Below are positions 50,546-58,850 of a stretch of 64,000 nucleotides of DNA, piece after piece (positions within the stretch are counted from its first letter, which is position 1; each line of letters opens with the position of its first letter). The notes beneath the pieces are model-generated. The model worked only from the letters and a program-made list of their open reading frames with translations. It searched no databases and was not told the origin of the DNA. Location of the stretch: contig NZ_CP083746.1 of NCBI RefSeq assembly GCF_020151015.1, positions 3,129,001 through 3,193,000 on the forward strand, given 5' to 3'. Source of the DNA: Pseudomonas sp. p1(2021b). GTDB taxonomy: Bacteria > Pseudomonadota > Gammaproteobacteria > Pseudomonadales > Pseudomonadaceae. A program made the position numbers and the translations under genes.

Positions 50546-51052
50546 ATGACCATGACGATCCGTAGCGAGCGCATCCAGGACATCGATGCCATCGCCCGGC
50601 TGACCCAAGCGGCGTTCGAGCAGGCGCCCCACACCAGCCATACCGAACAGTTCATTGTCGATGCCCTGCGCCGGGCAGGTCAGCTGACCGTTTCCCTGGT
50701 CGCGGTCGAGAACGACGCCATCGTCGGTCATATCGCCGCCTCCCCCGTCACGGTTTCGTCCGGCGCAACCGGGTGGTATGGCATCGGCCCGGTGTCCGTG
50801 CGGCCGGACCGCCAAGGCCAAGGTATCGGCGCGGCGTTGACGAAAGCTGCACTCACCCAGCTCCAGCACCTGGGCGGCGCGGGCTGCGTGGTCTTGGGCG
50901 ACCCTGGCTACTATGGGCGTTTCGGCTTCCAGGCCAGCGCCGGGCTGACCTTGCCCGGCGTTGCGCCTGAGTACTTCCAGGCGCTGGCTTTTTCGGGTGT
51001 GGTGCCTGAAGGGGTCGTGGCGTATCACGAGGCCTTTGGTGCAACCGAGTAG
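50546..51052 (+). CDS. GNAT acetyltransferase, YhbS-like
   Basis: A 168-residue GNAT-fold N-acetyltransferase. The acetyl-CoA binding motif A is intact: VRPDRQGQGIGAALTKAAL, preceded by WYGIGPVSV. GCVVLGDPGYYGRFGF is the YhbS-type fourth motif, where the Tyr pair is conserved. The substrate is unknown. The ATG at 50546 with GGGAGAACATC is preferred; an ATG at 50522 overlaps the lrp stop by four bases and would couple the two. It is part of the lrp transcription unit. Confidence 0.88.
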   Translation: MTMTIRSERIQDIDAIARLTQAAFEQAPHTSHTEQFIVDALRRAGQLTVSLVAVENDAIVGHIAASPVTVSSGATGWYGIGPVSVRPDRQGQGIGAALTKAALTQLQHLGGAGCVVLGDPGYYGRFGFQASAGLTLPGVAPEYFQALAFSGVVPEGVVAYHEAFGATE

Positions 51053-51104
51053 GACAGGTGGTTTCAGGTCGGTTTCCAGATCTGCTCTCAAGGAGGATGC
51101 TACG

Positions 51105-51665
51105 TTGAAGACGCAGTACTACACCTCAGCCAGCCTCGATGGCTTTCTTGCCACTGAAGATGATTCACTGGAATGGCTGTTTCCGCTTGGCGACATCAAC
51201 CAGACCAGCTACCCATCCTTCATCGAGGCTGTAGGCGCGATCGCGATGGGGTCGTCGACCTACGAATGGATCCTGCGCAATGCAGGTACCGTCTCCGAAC
51301 AAACAGGCACGGCGTGGCCATACACCCAACCGACCTGGGTCTTTACCAGCCGCAAGTTGCCCACGATGGAAGGTGCCAATGTCACGTTTGCCAACGGCGA
51401 CGTGGGCGCGGCTCACGCTCAAATGATCGCAGCGGCCAATGGCAGGAATGTATGGATCATGGGCGGCGGCGACCTTGCCGCGCAGTTCCATGACGCCGGA
51501 TTGTTGGACGAGATCATCGTGCAAATCGGCTCCGTAACGCTTGGCGCCGGGAAACCGCTGTTTCCGCGACGGCTCCTGAGCCCCGGCCTTACCCTGCTTT
51601 CGGCAACGATGGTTGGTAGTGGGTTCGCGGAGCTGACCTACCGGGTACTGAAGGATTGCCACTGA
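51105..51665 (+). CDS. RibD-C/dihydrofolate reductase-like protein, TTG start
   Basis: A 186-residue member of the RibD C-terminal/DHFR-like family. Typical marks are YYTSASLDGFLATEDDSLEWLF at the start, AIAMGSSTYEWIL in the middle, WVFTSRKLP, VWIMGGGDLAAQFHDAGLLDEIIVQIGSVTLGAGKPLF near the end. These proteins reduce small substrates with NADPH; the real substrate is rarely known. There is no ATG in a suitable place: TTG at 51105 has AGGAGG eight bases upstream and gives the family N-terminus. Confidence 0.85.
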   Translation: MKTQYYTSASLDGFLATEDDSLEWLFPLGDINQTSYPSFIEAVGAIAMGSSTYEWILRNAGTVSEQTGTAWPYTQPTWVFTSRKLPTMEGANVTFANGDVGAAHAQMIAAANGRNVWIMGGGDLAAQFHDAGLLDEIIVQIGSVTLGAGKPLFPRRLLSPGLTLLSATMVGSGFAELTYRVLKDCH

Positions 51666-51727
51666 CTTGTTTCGCGTCCCCTAAAGCCCGCTTCGGTTGA
51701 AAGCTGTCATTTCACGTCCGTCAGCTG

Positions 51728-51743
51728 TCGACCCATTGCAGCC
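51728..51743 (+). repeat. Left copy of a 16-mer inverted repeat
   Basis: TCGACCCATTGCAGCC occurs here and, exactly inverted, at 55131-55146. The copies bracket the lower-GC block. Similarity extends into flanking bases: TGTCATTTCACGTCCGTCAG here against the complement of the bases beyond 55147. The core also occurs inside the hairpin at 53532-53574. Confidence 0.7.
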
Positions 51744-51849
51744 GGCTAGCACGGACGGCCTTTCAGGCATGCTTGATTTCGGTTTGCGCGTCAGCCATGC
51801 AGGTGGTGTGGCAAACTCTCTCTTTTTGAGGACGCCTTGCGAGGAACAC

Positions 51850-52323
51850 ATGGTAATTCGACGATTCAGAATCGGGGATGAGATTGCGCTGTTCCGTGTC
51901 TTTTACTCTGCCATTCATGACATCGCGTCACACGATTACACTCGAGATCAAGTCGATGCCTGGGCTCCTGCCGATCTTGATCAGAAGATGTGGGCGGAAC
52001 ACCTCCGAGATCTTCGCCCGTTCGTGGCTGAGATCGACGGGAAAATAGTGGGCTACGCTGACATTCAACCGAACGGGTATATCGACCACTTTTTTGTGTC
52101 GAGTACTCATCCTCGGCAAGGAATAGGTTCTTTGCTCATGAAGCGAATCCATGAAGAAGCCAAGTTGCTTGATATTGTCGAGCTTACTTCAGATGTCAGC
52201 AAAACGGCTGAGGCGTTCTTTGTATCGCATGGGTTTCATGTCGTGCAGCGCGGGTTTCCGATCTGTCGGGGTGTAACGCTTCAGAATGCATTTATGCAGA
52301 AAAACCTGAAATGCGGAGCATGA
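51850..52323 (+). CDS. GNAT acetyltransferase, ElaA-like
   Basis: A 157-residue GNAT protein. Motif A is STHPRQGIGSLLMKRIHEEAKLL, preceded by GYIDHFFVS, and SKTAEAFFVSHGFHVVQRGF is the last motif. It resembles small YafP/ElaA-type acetyltransferases often found in acquired DNA. Codon use is richer in A/T-ending codons than the genes before 51665. The ATG at 51850 has GCGAGGAAC upstream. It is the first gene inside the block bracketed by the 16-mer repeats. Confidence 0.88.
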   Translation: MVIRRFRIGDEIALFRVFYSAIHDIASHDYTRDQVDAWAPADLDQKMWAEHLRDLRPFVAEIDGKIVGYADIQPNGYIDHFFVSSTHPRQGIGSLLMKRIHEEAKLLDIVELTSDVSKTAEAFFVSHGFHVVQRGFPICRGVTLQNAFMQKNLKCGA

Positions 52324-52516
52324 ATGCCCCAGTTCAATCGCGAGTAACTGCATTCGCCCCGTTCAGACCTTCGTGACAGGAAACAACCGGCAAGAATTAC
52401 TATTCCAGTAGGTTGGCGAAGCTTTGGTCATGCATACTTATTACTGGCAATGTCCTTTTGACGGATGACCTCGAGGGACTTATCCTGCGCTTATAGAGCT
52501 CGAATGAGAACTAATT

Positions 52517-53344
52517 ATGGACAGCGTTAAATTTGAGCAACCTATGTTTGATCAGTATCTGAAACGATGGGGGCTGACAATCGACGGTGATGCTTTCGTC
52601 TCGCTGAACGGCAATCTACTACCCGTTCGCCAAGGCAATGTACCCGCCATGCTTAAAATCTCACAAGAGCCGGAGGAACAAGCAGGCAGCCAGCTCATGG
52701 CTTGGTGGGACGGCGACGGTGCGGCGCCCGTGCTGGCCCACGAGGGTGAAGCTTTACTGATGAAGCGCGCGCAAGGCTCGGCCACGCTCATCCAGATGGT
52801 CAATAGTGGCCGGGATGACGAAGCCATTCGCATCCTCTGTGCGGTAGTAGCCCGTCTTCACACACCGCGCCCCAAGCCCATCCCTGAATTGGTTCCGCTC
52901 GTGCAATGGTTCGAATCGCTATTGAGTGCGGCAGCTACTCACTGCGGCATTCTTGAACACTGTGCGGGGGCGGCACGCGAGCTTTTGGCTGCTCCACGCG
53001 ATGTTGCAGTACTTCACGGCGATATCCATCACGGTAATGTGCTTGATTTCGGCCAAGCTGGATGGCTTGCCATTGATCCCAAGGGGTTATACGGCGAGCG
53101 CGGCTTTGATTATGCCAATATTCTCTGCAATCCCGACGAAGCAAGTGCGCTTGCACCGGAATGCTTCGCACGACGTATAGCACTCATCGCAGATGCTTGC
53201 GGTATTGATCGCCGAAGGTTGTTGCAATGGGTGCTCGCATGGACAGGATTGTCGGCAACCTGGATGCTCGAAGACGGTGCCGAGCCAAGAAGCAGGCTTG
53301 AGTTGGCGAAGTTGGCAGCTTCGGCACTCAATATCAGCTTCTAG
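52517..53344 (+). CDS. Aminoglycoside 6-phosphotransferase-like kinase
   Basis: A 275-residue kinase of the APH(6)/StrB family (aminoglycoside/hydroxyurea resistance kinases). The N-lobe includes LLPVRQGNVPAMLKISQEPEEQ with the ATP lysine. The catalytic loop HGDIHHGNVLDFG and the metal-binding IDPKGLYGERGFDYANILCNP are intact, so an active enzyme is plausible. APH(6) enzymes modify streptomycin; many chromosomal relatives have other substrates, so resistance is not proved. Lower GC than the chromosome, and set between repeat copies. The ATG at 52517 follows GAGAACTAATT. Confidence 0.85.
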   Translation: MDSVKFEQPMFDQYLKRWGLTIDGDAFVSLNGNLLPVRQGNVPAMLKISQEPEEQAGSQLMAWWDGDGAAPVLAHEGEALLMKRAQGSATLIQMVNSGRDDEAIRILCAVVARLHTPRPKPIPELVPLVQWFESLLSAAATHCGILEHCAGAARELLAAPRDVAVLHGDIHHGNVLDFGQAGWLAIDPKGLYGERGFDYANILCNPDEASALAPECFARRIALIADACGIDRRRLLQWVLAWTGLSATWMLEDGAEPRSRLELAKLAASALNISF

Positions 53345-53539
53345 GGTCTGTATGAAAAGTCTTGAGACGAAGGTCAGGCAAGGCGAAAACAGCCGAGGAA
53401 CGGTCGGAGTCGTGCTCGACTTTACGTGTTGTAAATGAGCATTCCGAGGCTGTTTGCCGCGTATCGTCAGCGCATCAAAGCAGTTTTATGCCTGAGTTCT
53501 GGTGAGCTGAAAATCCGACTTTTTCAACTGCATCGACCC
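53344..53539. repeat. Candidate short element with imperfect inverted ends
   Basis: GGGTCTGTATGAAAAGTC (53344-53361) resembles the end of an insertion sequence as I remember several IS families. An imperfect complement, GACTTTTTCA followed by CATCGACCC, lies at 53517-53539. No transposase frame is present between them. It may be an IS remnant or a small non-autonomous element. Evidence is weak. Confidence 0.3.
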
Positions 53540-53574
53540 ATTGCTAACCTTATGAGGGGCACCAATGGGTCGAT
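53532..53574. repeat. Hairpin carrying the repeat core on both arms
   Basis: ATCGACCCATTG (53532-53543) and CAATGGGTCGAT (53563-53574) are a perfect 12-base inverted repeat with a 19-base loop. The arms share the core CGACCCATTG with the 16-mer copies at 51728 and 55131. It lies between two converging genes and could also end transcription. Confidence 0.65.
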
Positions 53575-53601
53575 AACAGTCCCTCGCGACTCACTGACCT
53601 A

Positions 53602-54297
53602 TCAGGGCAGCGAAATCCCGTACTCTGCGAGCTTGGCCTTGTGCTTATTTTTCACGTAACTCTTGTTGACCATCTGCGAGAACTTCATGAAGTCGGCTTT
53701 GGCATCATCTTGACTCTCCAAATGGTCGTACGCTATTCCACGCGCATAATAGGCCCATGCGTAATCTGGCTGGCGCTGAAGGCCCGTGCTGAAGGCTTCG
53801 GCGGCCTCCCGGTATTTCCCAAGATCTGTCAACGCGAGGCCCAAATGATAATAGGTCGGCATGTGAAAGCCGGTGCCTTTGCCTGCCTCTCCGATTCCGT
53901 TATCAAGGTTGTACTGGACGAGTTCGAGCGCCTTTTTCGGATTGCCAGCGTCACGATACATGGCGCTCAAATCCAGGTTGTCGCGTGGGCTAGGCTTACC
54001 GTCGAGCTGCATGGATTTTTCCTTGGCGACCACGGCTTCGGGGAAGCGCTTGAGGTTGCTATACGCATCCGCCTGCACCGCGTAAACCAAACTTTGCAGC
54101 GAAGCGGACAGCGTATTCTTTTGCAGGCATAGATCACCCTCCTGCAACGCCAGAGAGTAGTTTGCGACTTTGTGCGCTTTGAACTGATTAGTGCAGTGGA
54201 TCAGGTTGGGGTTTTTCGGGTTTTGCATCCCAGCACAACCTGTGAGGATGACGGTGCAGGCGATGATAATGGGCCAGCGAGCATTCACGTTAGGCAT
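53602..54297 (-). CDS. TPR-repeat lipoprotein
   Basis: A 231-residue protein with a lipoprotein signal (WPIIIACTVILTGCAG, lipobox Cys at about 21). About four tetratricopeptide-like repeats follow, for example SLVYAVQADAYSNLKRFPEAVVAKEKSMQL, NLDLSAMYRDAGNPKKALELVQYNL, PTYYHLGLALTDLGKYREAAEAFSTGL and AWAYYARGIAYDHLESQDDAKADFMKF. It probably acts as a periplasmic or outer-membrane scaffold. Downstream partner unknown. The exported protein gene lies five bases upstream on the same strand. Confidence 0.82.
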   Translation of the reverse strand: MPNVNARWPIIIACTVILTGCAGMQNPKNPNLIHCTNQFKAHKVANYSLALQEGDLCLQKNTLSASLQSLVYAVQADAYSNLKRFPEAVVAKEKSMQLDGKPSPRDNLDLSAMYRDAGNPKKALELVQYNLDNGIGEAGKGTGFHMPTYYHLGLALTDLGKYREAAEAFSTGLQRQPDYAWAYYARGIAYDHLESQDDAKADFMKFSQMVNKSYVKNKHKAKLAEYGISLP

Positions 54298-54302
54298 CCT
54301 TG

Positions 54303-54974
54303 TCAGTCGAGCAGATGTGCATTGAGGTCAGGGCGATAGACCTGCAGGAGCGGCGCGGTCACAGTGCCTTGAAGCGAGCAGAGCACGGTGGTGTGCCCCG
54401 CCAGCGGCGGTACCGTGTCGCCATTGTCGACGATCAGCACGCGGTCTACGAAACCAAACGGCGTGGCGACGCCAGGACCGGTTAGTCCTTCGGTTCGCCA
54501 TTGGCCGATCGGGTCTCCGACGCGGCGGATTTCAGCGCGAACAATGGCTTTGCCTTGCCCGACAAAGCGTGCGTTGTCAACGATCAGCGGCTTGAGTTTC
54601 ACTGCCACCTCTTTAGGCGAACCGTCGGCTACGAAACCCCAGAACAGGAAATTGCCGACGTTCTTTATAGTTTCGGCGTGGTTGTAATAGCCAATAAGAG
54701 CCACGCCGTTGACCATTAGAGGCGTTTCGAAGTGTTGGTAAGTGCCCCCTTCCTGTAACGGATTCAAAATGGTCGGAGCCTTGACCGAGCCGTAATCACT
54801 CAGACGCAAGGTTCCTGCTGGCAGACGCGCATCGCGCAGCCGCTCGAAGAAATGCGCATCGCAACGAGAGAATTCAGTCAACAGTTGATCGGGCGTGGTG
54901 ACGGCCTGTACGGGAGTAGCGCAGGCTGCGCCGGAGGCGAGCAAAGCAACGCCGGCGAAAAGAGAGCGGAACAT
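54303..54974 (-). CDS. Hypothetical exported protein, 223 aa
   Basis: A 223-residue protein with a signal peptide (LFAGVALLASGAACA). I do not recognise a family. The mature part has FSRCDAHFFERLRD near the start and a long beta-rich middle (FLFWGFVADGSPKEVAVKLKPLIVDN). The stop lies only five bases before the TPR lipoprotein gene, so the two are an operon. Codon use is less GC-biased than in neighbouring core genes. A possible exported toxin, binding protein or fitness factor; function not claimed. Confidence 0.7.
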   Translation of the reverse strand: MFRSLFAGVALLASGAACATPVQAVTTPDQLLTEFSRCDAHFFERLRDARLPAGTLRLSDYGSVKAPTILNPLQEGGTYQHFETPLMVNGVALIGYYNHAETIKNVGNFLFWGFVADGSPKEVAVKLKPLIVDNARFVGQGKAIVRAEIRRVGDPIGQWRTEGLTGPGVATPFGFVDRVLIVDNGDTVPPLAGHTTVLCSLQGTVTAPLLQVYRPDLNAHLLD

Positions 54975-55341
54975 TCAAATCATCCGTGAAGTGGGATAAA
55001 CAACTGTCGGCAGGTGAGCCGGAAGCTTTAGCAGTCAGGCCTGCGGAGAGATCCAGCTTTTCTTTTTGGCTGAAAACGGGTATGGATCGAGCGTCCACTT
55101 CTGGCCGGAATGAATAGCTCTATCTCGAATGGCTGCAATGGGTCGAAAGCGGTCATCCATGACCGTTATTTGTCGCCCCGAAACGGACTCTGCACCCAAC
55201 CCTGCCCAACGACCAACAGCTGCCGCTCCCCATCCAAAGCCAACTTGCATGAAATCCCGCTTTGGTGTCATAACCAGCGAGCTGCACAGTGCCTCACCTC
55301 GCCAGCCGTCCCACGGCTGACCCACACAATGGGAGAAGGAA
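54975..55341. other. Intergenic region with repeat, before gst
   Basis: This 367-base gap includes the right copy of the 16-mer repeat and the gst ribosome site (GAGAAGGAA before 55342). A minus-strand frame of 96 codons crosses the repeat but has no ribosome site and no recognisable domain. I see no gene here. Confidence 0.5.
55131..55146 (-). repeat. Right copy of the 16-mer inverted repeat
   Basis: GGCTGCAATGGGTCGA is the exact reverse complement of 51728-51743. It is followed by AAGCGGTCATCCATGACCG, a small palindrome. Similar sequences occur as dispersed repeats in many proteobacterial genomes as I recall. Confidence 0.7.
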
Positions 55342-55947
55342 ATGAAGCTCTTTTACTCGCCAGGTGCCTGTTCACTCTCGCCGCACATCGTACTCAACGA
55401 ACTGGGCCTGCCCTACTCCGTCGAAAAAGTCGACCTCAAGCGCCACACGACCGCCGACGGTGCGGACTACTACACGATCAATGCCAAGGGTTATGTTCCA
55501 GCCTTGCAACTGGACAACGGTGAAGTCCTCACTGAAGGCCCGGCCATCGTCCAATACCTGGCCGACCAGAAACCCCAGGCCAACCTGCTGCCCCCTGCGG
55601 GCTCGCTGGAGCGCGCGCGGGTGCAGGAATGGCTGAACTTCATCGGCACCGAGGTGCACAAGACCCTCGCCGCCTTGTTCAACCCGAGCATCACCCCGGA
55701 GGCCAGGAACAAAACCATCGATACCTTCGGCAAACGCCTGGGCTTCGTGGAGCAGGCATTGCAAGGCCGAGACTACCTGACCGGCCAAACCTTCAGCGTG
55801 GCCGATGCCTACTTGTTCACCATCGTGAACTGGGCGCCGATGTTGGGCATTGACCTCTCACCCTGGCCAACGGTGGTGCAGTTCCAGAAACGGGTCGCCA
55901 ACCGCCCGGCCGTACAGAAGACGCTGCAGGCCGAAGGCTTGACCTGA
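55342..55947 (+). CDS. gstA: Glutathione S-transferase, beta class
   Basis: A 201-residue glutathione transferase. The N-terminal thioredoxin-like domain has MKLFYSPGACSLSPHIVLNELGLPY with the beta-class Cys10 and Ser11, and the glutathione-binding GYVPALQL and LTEGPAIVQYL motifs. The C-terminal helical domain ends in FSVADAYLFTIVNWAPMLGIDLSPWP, the typical capping box. It conjugates glutathione to electrophiles in the cytoplasm. It follows the accessory block and returns to normal GC. The ATG at 55342 has GGGAGAAGGAA upstream. Confidence 0.93.
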   Translation: MKLFYSPGACSLSPHIVLNELGLPYSVEKVDLKRHTTADGADYYTINAKGYVPALQLDNGEVLTEGPAIVQYLADQKPQANLLPPAGSLERARVQEWLNFIGTEVHKTLAALFNPSITPEARNKTIDTFGKRLGFVEQALQGRDYLTGQTFSVADAYLFTIVNWAPMLGIDLSPWPTVVQFQKRVANRPAVQKTLQAEGLT

Positions 55948-55955
55948 CCTGCGCC

Positions 55956-55991
55956 GGGCTCAAGCCGGCAGCCCTTTGCGGGCTTGAGCCC
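55956..55991 (+). terminator. Hairpin after gst
   Basis: GGGCTCAAGCC (55956-55966) and GGCTTGAGCCC (55981-55991) make an 11-base-pair stem with a 14-base loop shortly after the stop. No T run follows. Confidence 0.6.
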
Positions 55992-56110
55992 CCGCCTCCA
56001 TCGCGCGGTTCAGCGTCTTCCGTCGACAGCCATGCGCATGGCTTTCATAGGGAACCGGAGGGAACAGCGCAAGCAGGCATACCGAGGTGCGCCTGCTCGC
56101 TTCGGTGCAT

Positions 56111-57364
56111 CTACCACAAAGCAATGTCGTAGGTCAGGTAGATCCGGTTGCTGTCACGCCCTCGGGAGAAATCAGAACGGTAGACGTAGTTGCGCAGTTT
56201 CACGCCCAAGCCCTTCATCGGCCCGGATTGCACAACGTAGGCAAGCTCCATGTCACGCTCCCATTCGCTGAGCCCGGCGTCAGCAGAGCGGCCGTTGTCG
56301 CCGCTCAGGTAGCGGGTCATGAAGGTGAGCCCAGGGATACCGGCCGCGGCGAAGTTGTAGGCGTAGCTCGCCATCCAGGTCTTCTCTTCTTCCTCGATGA
56401 ACTTGCCGATGCCGACGTTACTGAACGAATAGACCGTCGCCCCACTGATGTACGGCAGCCCCGCCTCGCCGTCGAGCACCTGGTAACCAGCGCCTACGGT
56501 GTGCCCCGAGTGGCTGTACGCGACCTGACCACTGATCATGTCGTTGTCGATCCGGCCGCCATAGGCGGCTCCGCTGTCGCGACTCTTGAAGTAGCGCAGG
56601 TCGGTGGTGAACACCCCGCCGGCCAACGGCAGTTCGTGTACCAGGCCCGCATAGTCCTGGCGGTAGAAGTGTTCGAGCTGGCCATGGAAATAGCTCAGGC
56701 GCAGCTGCTTGCTGACGGCATAGTCGGCACCGGCAAAACTGAAGTCGCCAGACTCGCTGCCGCCATAGCCATCCAGGTAGAGGCCGGTGCTATCGGAGGA
56801 ATCGCGCTGCTTGAAGCGCTCCAGGTGGCCGGCGGTCAGGGTCAGGCCCTCGATATCGGTGCTGGTCAGTTGTGTGCCTTGGTAGGTCTGTGGCAGCAAC
56901 CGCGCATCGTTGTAGACCAGCACCGGTGTCTTGGGCAGCAAGGTGCCATGCTTGACCACGGTCTGCCCCAGGCGCGCCTTGGCCGTCACGCCGGCACTGG
57001 CGAACTCATCCGCGGCGCGGCCATCATCGTGAACCGGCAGCAGGCCGGTACCGCTGCGGCCTCGGCCCGAGTCGAGCCGGACGCCCACCAGTCCCAGGGC
57101 ATCGAGCCCCAAGCCCAGCGGCCCCTGGGTGAAGCCTGACTGATAGTCGAGCAGAAAACCCTGCGCCCACTCCACCCGCTCGCTCTTGGCATTCGCGGCA
57201 GCGCGGGCGCTCATGCCCTGCTCGTCGCGAAAGTTTTCGTTGAAATAGACATTGCGCAGCTGCAGCTTGAGCTTGCTGTCGTCGATGAATCCGACAGCGC
57301 CGGCCACAGGCAGCCAGCCGCAGAGCAGGCCACAAGTGGCCCCACGGAAAACAGCTCGGGACAT
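56111..57364 (-). CDS. OprD-family outer membrane porin, OpdH-like
   Basis: A 417-residue outer-membrane porin of the OprD family. The signal peptide (FRGATCGLLCGWLPVAGA) leads to GFIDDSKLKLQLRNVYFNENFRD, the family N-terminus. Conserved segments include WAQGFLLDYQSGFTQGPLGLGLDALG and the C-terminal GVKLRNYVYRSDF and IYLTYDIALW. It is the last gene of the tricarboxylate cluster on this strand. In P. aeruginosa OpdH lets cis-aconitate and citrate through, so a tricarboxylate porin is the natural guess. The ATG at 57364 is right; the frame continues far upstream without meaning. Confidence 0.92.
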   Translation of the reverse strand: MSRAVFRGATCGLLCGWLPVAGAVGFIDDSKLKLQLRNVYFNENFRDEQGMSARAAANAKSERVEWAQGFLLDYQSGFTQGPLGLGLDALGLVGVRLDSGRGRSGTGLLPVHDDGRAADEFASAGVTAKARLGQTVVKHGTLLPKTPVLVYNDARLLPQTYQGTQLTSTDIEGLTLTAGHLERFKQRDSSDSTGLYLDGYGGSESGDFSFAGADYAVSKQLRLSYFHGQLEHFYRQDYAGLVHELPLAGGVFTTDLRYFKSRDSGAAYGGRIDNDMISGQVAYSHSGHTVGAGYQVLDGEAGLPYISGATVYSFSNVGIGKFIEEEEKTWMASYAYNFAAAGIPGLTFMTRYLSGDNGRSADAGLSEWERDMELAYVVQSGPMKGLGVKLRNYVYRSDFSRGRDSNRIYLTYDIALW

Positions 57365-57423
57365 GTTCGGTACTCTGTTGTTGTTCTTGGATAGAGGTGG
57401 GCGCCAGGAGCACCCCATGCAGC

Positions 57424-58728
57424 TCAGACGAAGAAGGACAGCGCCCCCGTGAGCAACGCCAGCGCCGTGATCACCAGCGAGGTGAGTACCGCCCATTTGA
57501 CGGTGGCCTTCTGGAAGTCGCCGATATCGCGATCGACCATGCCGACCAGCAACAAGGTCGAGGCCACCAACGGGCTCATCAGGTGCACCGGCTGCCCCAG
57601 CACCGACGCGCGGGCGATTTCCACCGGGTCGATGCCATAGGCCGCGGCGGCATTGGCAAGGATCGGCACCACGCCGAAGTAGTAGGCATCGTTGGACAGC
57701 ACGAAGGTCAGCGGCATGCTGGTCAGCGCCACCACCAGCGGGAACCAGTGGCTCCAGGCCTCGGGGATCCAGTCGACCAGGGTCTGCGCCAGGGCATCGA
57801 CCATCTTGGTGCCGGAGAAGATCCCGGCGAAGATGCCTGCGGCGAACACCAGCAGCACCACGGTCATGGCGTTGCCCGAATGGGCGAGGATGCGCTCCTT
57901 CTGCAGGTCCAGCTGCGGGTAGTTGATCATCAGTGCCGCGACGAAACCGATCATGAACAGCAGCGCGGAATGCATCACGCCCATCACCAAGGCCGTCATG
58001 ACAGCGATCACCAGCACCAGGTTCACGTACGCCAGCCGTGGGCGCTTGTTCGGGTTGTCGCCGAGGATTTCCTTGATGTAGCAATTGCCACCACCGGACT
58101 CCAGGGCGATGTTGCCGATGCGCCGACGCTCGGCGCGGCCCAGCAGGTAGGCGGTGAACACCACCCACGCCGCACCGCCGATCACCGTAGGCAGCATCGG
58201 GATGAAGTACTCGGTCGCGTCCAGCCCGAGCGCGGCAATGGCCCGGGTAGCCGGCCCGCCCCAGGGGCTCATGCCGCTCATGATGCTCAGCGACAGCATC
58301 GACACCGTGGCCAGGATCATCGGGTTCATGCCAATGCGCTTGTACAGCGGCAGCATCGCCGCGCAGGTGATCATGTAGGTGGTGGTACCGTCACCGTCGA
58401 GCGCCACCAGCAGCGACAGCAGCGCTGTGCCGATGGCGATCTTGATCGGGTCGCCATTGACGCGCTTGAGGATCTTGCGGATCAGCGGGTCGAACAGCCC
58501 GGCATCGATCATCAGGCCGAAGAACAGGATGGCGAACAGCAACAGGGCCGCCGAAGGCGCCACCATCTTCAAGCCATCGAGCATCATCTTGCCCAACTCG
58601 GGGGCAAAACCACCGATCACCGCGAAGACGATGGGTACCACGGTGAGCGCAACGATCGGCGACAGGCGTTTACTCATGATCAGGTAGGTGAAGGTCACCA
58701 CCATGATCAGGCCCAGGAGTGCAAGCAT
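57424..58728 (-). CDS. CitMHS-family tricarboxylate:cation transporter
   Basis: A 434-residue inner-membrane transporter with about twelve helices, of the CitMHS family that takes up citrate as a metal complex. The first helices read LLGLIMVVTFTYLIMSKRLSPIVALTVVPIVFAVIGGF, then ALDGDGTTTYMITCAAMLPLYKRIGM and SIMSGMSPWGGPATRAIAALGLDATEYFIPMLP, all typical. FVLSNDAYYFGVVPILA is near the end. The ATG at 58728 is chosen from family length. It lies between DctA and the OprD porin on the same strand. Confidence 0.9.
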   Translation of the reverse strand: MLALLGLIMVVTFTYLIMSKRLSPIVALTVVPIVFAVIGGFAPELGKMMLDGLKMVAPSAALLLFAILFFGLMIDAGLFDPLIRKILKRVNGDPIKIAIGTALLSLLVALDGDGTTTYMITCAAMLPLYKRIGMNPMILATVSMLSLSIMSGMSPWGGPATRAIAALGLDATEYFIPMLPTVIGGAAWVVFTAYLLGRAERRRIGNIALESGGGNCYIKEILGDNPNKRPRLAYVNLVLVIAVMTALVMGVMHSALLFMIGFVAALMINYPQLDLQKERILAHSGNAMTVVLLVFAAGIFAGIFSGTKMVDALAQTLVDWIPEAWSHWFPLVVALTSMPLTFVLSNDAYYFGVVPILANAAAAYGIDPVEIARASVLGQPVHLMSPLVASTLLLVGMVDRDIGDFQKATVKWAVLTSLVITALALLTGALSFFV

Positions 58729-58850
58729 GGTCTTCTCTCTTGTTTTTATGCTTTGCGGCCATCGGCAAGGCAGACGGCCCCCTACCCCACTCGACATCGC
58801 CGGGATGTCGAGTGGGATTCTAAGTCAACGATGGGAAGTGGAAGAGGTTC

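Noticed and set aside
55035..55325. 96-residue minus-strand protein before gst
   Set aside because: It runs over the dispersed 16-mer repeat and has neither a ribosome site nor a domain.
56111..58168. Single 685-residue porin with a long N-terminal extension
   Set aside because: The first 260 codons are the CitMHS gene read in another frame; the signal peptide at 57364 is the real start.
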